The position numbers and the translations under genes are program-made. The notes beneath the pieces were generated by a model, which worked only from the letters and a program-made list of their open reading frames with translations, searched no databases and was not told the origin of the DNA. From JAAYKM01 sp964411235 (GTDB lineage Bacteria > Desulfobacterota > Syntrophia > Syntrophales > JAAYKM01), in contig CAYPKE010000121.1 of assembly GCA_964411235.1 (NCBI GenBank), positions 1-7,817 of the forward strand: a stretch of 7,817 nt of DNA. The letters are read 5' to 3'. Every line of letters starts with the position of its first letter. Positions within the stretch are counted from its first letter, which is position 1. This document shows positions 1 through 5,738 of this stretch, in pieces.

Positions 1-1388
1 AGCGTGAGGGCGATCACCGCCAGGGAGTAGCAGTCGTTGCACTGACCGGCGTCCAGGATCCGGGGAATGCCGCCGACATCGCCCAGGTTGAGCTTGTTGT
101 AACGGTACTTGGCGCACCCCGCCGTGAGGATGACGGCATCCTGCGGCAAGGCTTCCGCCACCTCCGTAAAGTAGGAGCGCTCTTTGTGCCGCCCGTCACA
201 TCCCGCCATGACCACAAAGCGTTTGATAGCGCCGCTTTTGACGGCTTCGACCACCTTGTCCGCCAGTGCCAGAACCTGCTGGCGGGCAAATCCACCGACG
301 ATGGTACCGGTCTCGATTTCCTTCGGTGGCGGGCAGGTCTTGGCCATCTCAATGATGGGCGAGAAATCCTTCGCCTTGCCGTCCTCGCGGTCCGCGATGT
401 GCTTCACGCCGGGATAGCCGGCCGTGCCCGTCGTAAAGATCCGGTCCGTATAACTGTCCTTAGGAGGGACAATGCAGTTCGTCGTCATGAGAATCGGTCC
501 GTTGAAGGCTTCGAATTCCGTGTTCTGCTGCCACCAGGCGTTTCCGTAGTTGCCGACGAAATTGCCGTACTTTTTAAAGGCCGGGTAATAGTTCGCCGGA
601 AGCATCTCACCATGTGTGTAAACGTCGACACCAGTTCCATCGGTCTGTTTCAGCAATTCCTCCATGTCCTTCAGATCGTGGCCGGAGATGAGAATGCCCG
701 GATTGTTCCGGACGCCGATATTCACCTGAGTGATCTCCGGATGGCCATAGGTGGTTGTATTGGCCTGGTCCAGCAGGGCCATGGTTGTCACCGCCGTCTC
801 TCCCGCCTTGAGGACCAGGGCAGTCAGATCGCCCGCCGAGAGGTCTTTGGTTGTTGCTGCCAGGGCCTCCGCCAGGAAATTGTAAATCTTCGGGGCTTCA
901 TAACCCAATATCTCCGCGTGATGGGCATAGGCCGCAATCCCTTTGGCCCCGTAGATCAGCAGTTCGCGTAAAGACCGGATATCCTCGTTCTCTGTCGCCA
1001 GAACACCTACGGTCTTGGCCTTGGCCACGAAAGCCGCCTCGCCGTCCGCACTCCAAGAGACAGCGTCCGGCACCGCCTGACCGAAGGTTTCCCCATATTT
1101 GGCGAACAGCTCCTCCTTCAGGGCAAGCCCCTCTTCAATCAGGGAGACCAGTTTTACATCGTCGAAATTCGTGTTCGTTAATGTGGCAAACAGGGCCTGG
1201 CAGAGGAACCGACCGATCCTGATATCCCCCTGGCCGGCCGCGATGGCCTTTTCTTCCAGCAGAGCCACTCCTTTAAGAACATAGATCAGGGCGTCCTGCA
1301 ATTCCGCCGTGTTTTCCTTCTTTCCGCAAACCCCGTTTTTCACACAACCCTCATTTTTCAGCGCTTCCTGACATTGAAAACAGAACAT
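1..1388 (-). CDS. hcp: Hybrid cluster protein (hydroxylamine/NO reductase), class I, 3' end cut by window
   Basis: Cytoplasmic iron-sulfur protein that reduces hydroxylamine in vitro and, in the best-studied bacteria, removes nitric oxide under anaerobic conditions. Translation from ATG at 1386-1388 gives 462 residues of an expected 540-550; the C-terminus lies beyond base 1. The N-terminus has Cys3-x2-Cys6-x8-Cys15-x5-Cys21, the compact class I (prismane) spacing for a cubane cluster, not the wider enterobacterial class II spacing. Hybrid-cluster ligands are recognisable: His237 (SGHDLKD), Glu261 (THGEM), Cys305 (TTNCIVPP), Cys397 (MAGCDGRH, the persulfide cysteine position), Cys425 (TAGCAKYRYN) and Cys450 (GQCNDCYS). 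The 397/425/450 spacing equals that of the Desulfovibrio protein as I recall it. The final Glu and Lys ligands fall outside the window. A strong GAGGAGG ribosome site precedes the ATG. It is second gene of an operon with the ferredoxin-like gene, its likely electron donor by inference. Confidence 0.96.
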   Translation of the reverse strand, partial: MFCFQCQEALKNEGCVKNGVCGKKENTAELQDALIYVLKGVALLEEKAIAAGQGDIRIGRFLCQALFATLTNTNFDDVKLVSLIEEGLALKEELFAKYGETFGQAVPDAVSWSADGEAAFVAKAKTVGVLATENEDIRSLRELLIYGAKGIAAYAHHAEILGYEAPKIYNFLAEALAATTKDLSAGDLTALVLKAGETAVTTMALLDQANTTTYGHPEITQVNIGVRNNPGILISGHDLKDMEELLKQTDGTGVDVYTHGEMLPANYYPAFKKYGNFVGNYGNAWWQQNTEFEAFNGPILMTTNCIVPPKDSYTDRIFTTGTAGYPGVKHIADREDGKAKDFSPIIEMAKTCPPPKEIETGTIVGGFARQQVLALADKVVEAVKSGAIKRFVVMAGCDGRHKERSYFTEVAEALPQDAVILTAGCAKYRYNKLNLGDVGGIPRILDAGQCNDCYSLAVIALT

Positions 1389-1456
1389 AGCTTCCTCCTC
1401 TTCATGTTAGTTAGTTTTATGTTTTACGTTTATGTTAACTGCTTTTCGCCTCTATT
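1389..1456 (-). other. AT-rich intercistronic spacer between ferredoxin-like gene and hcp
   Basis: 68-bp spacer, much richer in A+T than the flanking genes. The plus strand carries ATGTT three times, at 1404-1408, 1419-1423 and 1432-1436, within runs of T. The hcp ribosome site (GAGGAGG on the minus strand) occupies its end next to the ATG. No hairpin strong enough to be a terminator is visible, so read-through into hcp is expected. A TTAACA hexamer (minus strand, 1438-1433) could be a -35, but I found no good -10 at the right spacing. Confidence 0.5.
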
Positions 1457-2296
1457 TTACAGCCATCGTTCCCGGAGGATATCACCGTCGATGCCGGCGA
1501 CCACCTCCTTGATCGGCACCTTCCGCCCGGCCTGGGCCGCCGCTTTCTGAACCAGCTGGGACAATCCGCCACAGCATGGCACTTCCATGATCATGACGGT
1601 GATCGTATTCACTTCCGCCTGATCGATCAGGGCGACGAGCTTCTCCAGGTAGACGTCCGTTCCATCGTCCAGCTTAGGGCAGGCGATGACCAGCTTTTTC
1701 CCCGCCAGCCAGTTTCCGTGGAAATTCCCTACCGTAAAGGCGGTGCAATCCGCCGCTACCAGCAGATCGGCCTTTCGGAAATAAGCCGCTGCAGGTGAAA
1801 TCAGGTGGAGTTGAATCGGCCAGTGGGAAAGGGCCGAGGGGATGCTTCCAGCTGCGTCCGTTTTCGGTGTCTCCCGGTTCAGGTCGCGTGGTGCCGCGCC
1901 GGGACAACCACAGGGAGTCCCATGACCGGCATCCGGTTTACCCAAATCAGGGATAACGATGCCATTTTCCCGAAGCCAGGTCAAGGCTTCGCCCAGATAC
2001 TGGCTCTGACCGTGTTCTTTTAGATGCAGGAGATGGGCTTTGAGCACATTGGACCCCTTGGCAGCAATTTCCGCCACAACAAGACGCTCATCGTAGGGAG
2101 GCGCCTCCCTCTCCTCGATGGTGATGGCGTCAAAGGGACAGTGGCCGATGCAGGCCCCCAGGCCATCGCAGGCAACCTCACTTACGAGCCTTGCCTTCCC
2201 GTCGATCAGTTGCAGGGCCCCTTCAGGGCAGTTGATGATGCAGTCGCCGCAACCGGTACATTTTTCTTCATCGATTTTTATGATCTGGCGTTTCAT
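1457..2296 (-). CDS. Two-cluster 4Fe-4S ferredoxin-like protein, Hcp partner
   Basis: 279-residue soluble iron-sulfur protein of a family commonly found next to hcp in anaerobes; its precise reaction is not established. The N-terminal bacterial-ferredoxin domain has a complete first motif, Cys13-x2-Cys16-x2-Cys19-x3-Cys23-Pro. The second motif is CDGLGACIGHCP (Cys43, Cys49, Cys53), where Leu46 replaces the usual second cysteine, so this site may hold a 3Fe-4S or unusual cluster. The C-terminal part (about 75-279) carries further conserved-looking cysteines: Cys129 and Cys131 in a CGCPG motif, Cys184, Cys206, and the pair Cys241-Cys242 in EVPCCGG. The start is set by AAGGAGG a few bases before ATG 2294-2296. 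It is the first gene of the operon, 68 bp ahead of hcp. The inferred role is electron delivery to Hcp, analogous to Hcr in enterobacteria but unrelated in sequence. Confidence 0.9.
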   Translation of the reverse strand: MKRQIIKIDEEKCTGCGDCIINCPEGALQLIDGKARLVSEVACDGLGACIGHCPFDAITIEEREAPPYDERLVVAEIAAKGSNVLKAHLLHLKEHGQSQYLGEALTWLRENGIVIPDLGKPDAGHGTPCGCPGAAPRDLNRETPKTDAAGSIPSALSHWPIQLHLISPAAAYFRKADLLVAADCTAFTVGNFHGNWLAGKKLVIACPKLDDGTDVYLEKLVALIDQAEVNTITVMIMEVPCCGGLSQLVQKAAAQAGRKVPIKEVVAGIDGDILRERWL

Positions 2297-2333
2297 GTCG
2301 GCCTCCTTGTTCGAACTGTTGCTTTTGGATAGC

Positions 2334-2339
2334 CTTATG
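2334..2339 (-). promoter_or_regulatory. Candidate -10 box of the hcp operon promoter
   Basis: The minus strand reads CATAAG here, four of six matches to TATAAT. The transcription start would be near 2327, giving a leader of about 31 nt before the ferredoxin-like ATG that contains its AAGGAGG site. There is no consensus -35; the palindrome overlaps that position, as expected for an activator-dependent promoter. The call rests on the exact spacing to the operator more than on the hexamer. Confidence 0.5.
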
Positions 2340-2361
2340 CCATGAAAAATGGGGGAAAGAA

Positions 2362-2375
2362 TTGACGTAAGTCAA
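2362..2375 (-). promoter_or_regulatory. CRP/FNR-family operator, HcpR-like palindrome
   Basis: TTGACGTAAGTCAA has perfect TTGAC/GTCAA arms around a 4-bp centre, though the centre GTAA is not itself symmetric. It has the architecture of FNR (TTGAT-N4-ATCAA) with C/G at the inner arm position, the form reported in comparative genomics for HcpR sites in sulfate-reducing deltaproteobacteria. It sits 65 bp upstream of the ferredoxin-like start, directly in front of the hcp operon. Its centre (2368.5) is 32 bp from the centre of the candidate -10, the class II activator position of -41.5. No regulator gene is present in the window. Confidence 0.75.
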
Positions 2376-2507
2376 AAAAGAAGCCTTTTTTTAGCTTTTT
2401 TAAAGAAACCACAAAAAAATAAAAAGCCTTTTCCCCAACCGACGATTATTTTTCTACGTGATTTATCCCGTCAATTCAAATAGAATGGCAACCTTACGGA
2501 GGTCTTA
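2376..2507. other. AT-rich divergent intergenic region
   Basis: Separates the minus-strand hcp operon from the plus-strand DUF3147-lipocalin operon. It is rich in homopolymer runs (T-runs near 2386-2400, A-runs near 2413-2425) and repeats AAGCCTTTT at about 2381 and 2424. No open frame with a ribosome site is visible. For the plus-strand operon a weak promoter can be proposed: TAGAAT at 2481-2486 as -10 (five of six matches), no recognisable -35, then GGAGG at 2498-2502. Confidence 0.45.
2481..2486 (+). promoter_or_regulatory. Candidate -10 box for the DUF3147-lipocalin operon
   Basis: TAGAAT matches TATAAT at five of six positions. It would start a transcript near 2493, a short leader containing only the GGAGG ribosome site before ATG 2508. 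The -35 region 17-18 bp upstream (around 2457-2463) is poor, so the promoter is weak, activator-dependent or misidentified. Confidence 0.3.
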
Positions 2508-2840
2508 ATGCAGCTTGTCGTCAAAATCATTCTGAGCTTGGCGGTCATACTTCTGGCCGTGGCCATTGGCAGGAAATATCCTTCCATGGGAGGCCTTATC
2601 GCCGTCATGCCCCTGACCGGCCTGATCGTGATGCTGTGGCTCTACAGTGATACAGGCGGAGACACAACCGCCATGCAGCAGTATGCCAGAGGCGCCCTGT
2701 TCGGAATCATTCCCACAATGCTCTTTTTTGCCGTTGCGTTTATCGGCTTTCGTAAAGCATGGGGACTGCCGCTGGTGCTTTTTACCAGTTTTGCAGCCTG
2801 GATTGTTGCCGCGTTATTCCATCAGTGGTGGCTGAAATGA
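2508..2840 (+). CDS. Small four-helix inner-membrane protein, DUF3147-like
   Basis: 110-residue integral membrane protein of unknown function. Four hydrophobic segments are visible at about 3-20, 27-46, 63-81 and 85-105, with short polar connectors. The motif region GGLIAVMPLTGLIVMLWLY followed by a D-T-G turn recalls the DUF3147 family of roughly 110-residue membrane proteins; this is recognition by eye. The start is supported by GGAGG at 2498-2502, five bases before the ATG. Its stop overlaps the lipocalin start (ATGA at 2837-2840), so the two are co-transcribed and probably translationally coupled. Pairing with an outer-membrane lipocalin could suggest an envelope-lipid role, but that is inference. 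Confidence 0.8.
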   Translation: MQLVVKIILSLAVILLAVAIGRKYPSMGGLIAVMPLTGLIVMLWLYSDTGGDTTAMQQYARGALFGIIPTMLFFAVAFIGFRKAWGLPLVLFTSFAAWIVAALFHQWWLK

Positions 2841-3358
2841 AGATTAAAAGTTTCCTCCGAATAATTTTAATGCTTTCAATCACCGGTTGCACGGGTATCC
2901 CCGATGGCATCCAGGCAGTGAGGGATTTCCAGGCGGACCGTTATCTCGGTGTCTGGTATGAAATCGCCCGGCTGGACCATTCCTTCGAGCGTGGATTAAC
3001 CAATGTGTCCGCAACATACACTTCCAGGAAAGACGGCGGGATCGACGTTCTCAACCGCGGTTATGACCCCGAGAAAGAAAAGTGGAAGGAAGCCCGGGGC
3101 AAAGCATTCTTCGTCGGTGATCCGGCTGAAGGACGACTGAAAGTCTCCTTCTTCGGTCCCTTTTACGGCGCCTACAACATTATCGCCCTCGACCGGGAGC
3201 ATTATCGGTACGCCCTGGTCTGCGGTCCGAACCGTTCTTATCTGTGGGTTCTGGCCCGGGAAAAGCGGCTGGAGCAGGAAACGCTGGACCGGCTGGTGGC
3301 ATTGGCCGGGCAGTTCGGGTTCCCCACGGAATCGTTGATTTACGTCAGCCATGAATGA
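2837..3358 (+). CDS. blc: Bacterial lipocalin lipoprotein (Blc type)
   Basis: 173-residue lipoprotein of the lipocalin family, whose beta-barrels bind lipids or other hydrophobic ligands; the E. coli Blc relative is anchored to the outer membrane and binds lysophospholipids. The frame is open from 2759, but ATG 2837 is preferred because it gives a normal lipoprotein signal: Lys2/Lys4/Arg8, a hydrophobic stretch, and lipobox ITGC with Cys18. Thr19 after the cysteine is not an inner-membrane retention signal. The first lipocalin signature is YLGVWYEIARLDHSFE, with Gly38-x-Trp40; the third appears as CGPNRSYLWVLARE, with Arg141. Length is close to E. coli Blc (177). It overlaps the membrane-protein stop by 4 bp. 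No strong ribosome site of its own is seen, which fits coupling. Confidence 0.93.
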   Translation: MKIKSFLRIILMLSITGCTGIPDGIQAVRDFQADRYLGVWYEIARLDHSFERGLTNVSATYTSRKDGGIDVLNRGYDPEKEKWKEARGKAFFVGDPAEGRLKVSFFGPFYGAYNIIALDREHYRYALVCGPNRSYLWVLAREKRLEQETLDRLVALAGQFGFPTESLIYVSHE

Positions 3359-3488
3359 CATGGCCAGCCAGGCCACACCCTTCTCCCATTGTCAGCGTTG
3401 CGCCTGCGACCGGAAAGGGTTTCCGCCCGTGCGGAGAAGCCCATTCCTGACGGATCGCCCGAATACGATGCGGAAGGCATCTCGTCTT
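3359..3488. other. Convergent intergenic region with no convincing gene
   Basis: Lies between the stops of the lipocalin (plus) and the methyltransferase (minus). It contains a perfect hairpin CGGAAA-GGG-TTTCCG at 3411-3425, not followed by a T-tract on either strand. Open frames cross it in two plus-strand phases, but neither has a ribosome site and both continue antisense into the methyltransferase. Confidence 0.4.
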
Positions 3489-4088
3489 TTATCGAAGAAG
3501 GCTTGCGCAAGCCCGATCTCCGGCAGGCCTGTCCAAGGGCTTACGGCAGACGAGCTGGGCAACGGCCCGTTCGGGATCGGGCTGAACCCCTTCGGCATAG
3601 TGCAGAATCTCCCAGTCGGCAAACCATCGGCGCAATTCATTCCTCTCAAGCAGGAAATCCGGGTTCGTCGGCTTGCCGTAGCGGACCTGGTCGACCGTGA
3701 AGGTCTCGTAAATCAGAACACCCGACGGCCGGATGGCGTTCCGAATGGCGGGCACCAGGGGCCGGTGCAGATAACGGAAGACGACCACGCCGCCATAGGC
3801 ATCTTTCTTCAGCGGGGCCGCCCCTTCTTTCTCCAGATCCAGCACGACGAAGCGGGGGGCCACCCCCTTCTGCCGGGCAAGTTCCCGAGCGCGGCTGAGG
3901 GCCTCACAAGAAATGTCGCACATCTCGACGGCAACACCCAGGGTTGCCAGATAGATGCCGTTGCGCCCGTTGCCGCATGCCAAATCCAGAACAGGCCCGG
4001 GGAGAGGATTTTTCACAAAAAGATCGGCATATTCCTTCAGGAGCGCTGCCGGTTCGGGATCGGAGTGATTGTGATGGCCTTTTGTCAT
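3489..4088 (-). CDS. Class I SAM-dependent methyltransferase (TehB/methyltransf_11-like)
   Basis: 199-residue soluble enzyme expected to transfer a methyl group from S-adenosylmethionine; the acceptor is unknown. Motif I is VLDLACGNGRN (residues 33-43) with the G-x-G loop, followed by an acidic beta-2 end (Asp58) and VLDLEKE around Asp84 in the adenine-binding region. A later strand, GVLIYETFT, and the segment QVRYGKPTNPDFLLERNEL resemble small stand-alone methyltransferases often annotated as tellurite-resistance-like. ATG 4088 is chosen because it gives MTKGHHNHSDPEPAALL, a typical short lead-in. ATG 4118 and TTG 4130 are also in frame and no start has a good ribosome site. The last ~14 residues (after QLVCRKPL) look like a non-conserved tail and overlap a palindrome. 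Confidence 0.88.
   Translation of the reverse strand: MTKGHHNHSDPEPAALLKEYADLFVKNPLPGPVLDLACGNGRNGIYLATLGVAVEMCDISCEALSRARELARQKGVAPRFVVLDLEKEGAAPLKKDAYGGVVVFRYLHRPLVPAIRNAIRPSGVLIYETFTVDQVRYGKPTNPDFLLERNELRRWFADWEILHYAEGVQPDPERAVAQLVCRKPLDRPAGDRACASLLR
3491..3513 (-). terminator. Possible weak terminator hairpin at the methyltransferase 3' end
   Basis: On the minus strand a perfect 14-bp palindrome GGCTTGCGCAAGCC (3500-3513) can fold as a 5-bp stem with a GCGC loop and is followed by TTCTTCGAT. The T-tract is interrupted and the hairpin lies within the last codons of the gene, so terminator function is uncertain. No better terminator is visible downstream. Confidence 0.25.
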
Positions 4089-4110
4089 GGGCGCATCATA
4101 GCGCAAGAGG

Positions 4111-4181
4111 CATGCCATGACAAGGCTCAAGATCCGGCTTCACGCCATAGTCCGCGTCCGGCCAGGGACGGACATGGCATG
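4111..4181. repeat. 9-bp perfect inverted repeat in the divergent region
   Basis: CATGCCATG at 4111-4119 is the exact reverse complement of CATGGCATG at 4173-4181. Inside the 53-bp spacer is a smaller pair, CGTCC/GGACG. The repeat lies between the methyltransferase start and the flavoprotein gene, so it could be an operator pair or cruciform. Each arm is itself nearly palindromic, which raises the chance of coincidence. Confidence 0.35.
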
Positions 4182-4189
4182 ACTAATTT

Positions 4190-4216
4190 CTGACAGCAAA
4201 TGATTTATGTGATAAA
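4190..4216 (+). promoter_or_regulatory. Weak candidate promoter for the tandem flavodoxin gene
   Basis: CTGACA (4190-4195, five of six to TTGACA) is followed after 15 bp by GATAAA (4211-4216, four of six to TATAAT). The spacer is short. The region is locally AT-rich compared with the flanks and lies about 85 bp before the start codon. It is the best match in this gap, but weak. Confidence 0.25.
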
Positions 4217-4286
4217 GATGCACCAGTGTTTTTCGGATCGGACCCCAACCCCGGCAGGCAAAGCGTGCGTTTTCTGGAAAAACGAT

Positions 4287-4294
4287 GGAGGAGG
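4287..4294 (+). promoter_or_regulatory. Ribosome binding site that decides the flavoprotein start
   Basis: GGAGGAGG, 8 nt before ATG 4303. It rules against the upstream in-frame ATG at 4285, which would be two bases before this site and has no ribosome site of its own. Confidence 0.85.
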
Positions 4295-4302
4295 ATCGTG
4301 AA

Positions 4303-5697
4303 ATGAGAATCGCGGTTTTGAACGGAAGCCCCAAGGGCCGCCAAAGTGTCACCATGCAATACGTGCAATACATCGAAAAACGATTCCCTCAGCACCGCTT
4401 TACCTATATTGACATTTCCGAAAAAATCCACCGGCTGGAAAAAAACGAGCACGCCTTTCGGGAAGCCATCGATGTGATCCGCCAGGCCGACGGCATCCTC
4501 TGGGCGTTTCCCCTGTATTATTTTCTCGTGCCTTCCCAGTACAAGCGCTTCATCGAGCTGATCGGGGAGCGGCAGGTCCGGAACGCTTTCCGAAACAAGT
4601 TTGCCGCTGTCCTTTCCACATCCATTCATATTCACGACATGATGGCCCACCAGTACATGAATGCGATCTGTGATGACCTCCACATGAAGTACACAGGCGG
4701 CTTTTCCGCAGCCATGTACGATCTGCTCAAAGAGGAAAAGCGGCAGCAGCTCTGCCTGTTTGCCCAAGCTTTTCTGCTTGCCATCAGCAGCAGGATTCCC
4801 ACCACCAGGAACTTTACACCGGTCATGGGAAGTTCCCGTGAATACAAGCCGGCCCTCGTCAAGGATTTTCTTTTGACACGCGGCAGAAAAATGCTGATCG
4901 TCACCGACGCCGGGCCGGAACAGCGTAATCTTAACTGGATGGTCACTCGCCTGCAGGATTCCTTTTTCGGGTATATCGAAACCGTCAATCTCCGCCAGCT
5001 GGACATCAAGGGCGGATGCCTGGGTTGCCTGCAATGCGCCTATAACAACGTCTGCGTCTACACGAAAAGCGACGGATTCGTCGACTTCTTCAACCGGAAG
5101 GTCCGCCCCGCCGATATCCTCGTATTGGCCGGAGCCGTCAGGGAACGGCATCTGTCATCGCTGTGGAAGTGTTTCCTCGACCGGACCTTTTTCAATAACC
5201 ACATTCCCAGTCTGACCGGAAAGCAGGTCGGCTTCCTGATCTCGGGCCCGCTGGGGCAGCTTCCCGGGCTGCGGCAATATCTGGAAGCCTACGTGGAAAT
5301 TCAACAGGCCAATCTGGCGGGGATTGTCAGCGATGAGTATCCATCAGCTGAAATCGACGCCCTGATCAGCCTGATGGCCGATCAGCTGGTTCGTTATTCT
5401 CTGCAGGGTTACCGCAAGCCACCAAGTTATCTTGAAGTGGGGGTAAGAAAAATACTGAGGGACCAGCTCTGGAAAAACATGAGATTCCCCTTCCGGTCCG
5501 ATCACCGGTATTTCAAAAAGGAGGGGCTTTATGATTTCCCGAAAAGAAAAATCCGGGACGACGTCAAGAATGCGTTTCTGTTCACGATGACCAGCATCCC
5601 CTTCATTCGCAAAGAAATCTATGCCAGGCAAATGAAACCCGGCACCATCGAACCTCTTATGAAGGTTGTCGCCGCCGCCGGCCCGGAAAAGAATTAA
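4303..5697 (+). CDS. Tandem flavodoxin-fold oxidoreductase with an iron-sulfur flavoprotein-type cysteine motif
   Basis: 464-residue predicted soluble flavoprotein built from two flavodoxin/NADPH-dependent FMN reductase-like halves. The first (1 to ~185) starts with a beta-strand and phosphate-loop-like segment, MRIAVLNGSPKG, and has FPLYYFLVPSQYKRFIE at 69-85, typical of the family. The second starts near 195 (RKMLIVTDAG) with a degenerate phosphate loop. It has Cys239-x2-Cys242-x2-Cys245-x5-Cys251, the spacing of the compact 4Fe-4S motif of archaeal iron-sulfur flavoprotein (ISF), then a counterpart of the first-half motif ending in WKCFLDRTF. The last ~90 residues are a basic extension I do not recognise. 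ATG 4303 is chosen because GGAGGAGG (4287-4294) lies 8 bases upstream; the in-frame ATG at 4285 overlaps that site. The gene stands alone between oppositely oriented neighbours. Redox partner and substrate are unknown. Confidence 0.85.
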   Translation: MRIAVLNGSPKGRQSVTMQYVQYIEKRFPQHRFTYIDISEKIHRLEKNEHAFREAIDVIRQADGILWAFPLYYFLVPSQYKRFIELIGERQVRNAFRNKFAAVLSTSIHIHDMMAHQYMNAICDDLHMKYTGGFSAAMYDLLKEEKRQQLCLFAQAFLLAISSRIPTTRNFTPVMGSSREYKPALVKDFLLTRGRKMLIVTDAGPEQRNLNWMVTRLQDSFFGYIETVNLRQLDIKGGCLGCLQCAYNNVCVYTKSDGFVDFFNRKVRPADILVLAGAVRERHLSSLWKCFLDRTFFNNHIPSLTGKQVGFLISGPLGQLPGLRQYLEAYVEIQQANLAGIVSDEYPSAEIDALISLMADQLVRYSLQGYRKPPSYLEVGVRKILRDQLWKNMRFPFRSDHRYFKKEGLYDFPKRKIRDDVKNAFLFTMTSIPFIRKEIYARQMKPGTIEPLMKVVAAAGPEKN

Positions 5698-5738
5698 AAC
5701 CCGTTCCGGAACCATCTTTCTGCATGACCGCGCGGCAG

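Noticed and set aside
186..1284. Plus-strand open frames across the left end (261 and 123 codons and shorter)
   Set aside because: Antisense shadows of hcp, whose minus-strand translation shows all cluster ligands.
2380..2430. T- and A-runs in the divergent spacer as a rho-independent terminator
   Set aside because: Only A/T pairing is available with no G+C stem, and no gene ends into this region.
3351..4193. 280-codon plus-strand frame
   Set aside because: Runs antisense through the methyltransferase, which has a clear SAM-binding motif; no ribosome site and no recognisable domain.
4204..4222. TGTGA near 4208 as a CRP site
   Set aside because: The second half (TGCAC) does not match TCACA at the required spacing.
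4183..5151. 322-codon minus-strand frame
   Set aside because: Antisense to the flavoprotein gene, which has a strong ribosome site and family motifs; the minus-strand translation has no recognisable domain.
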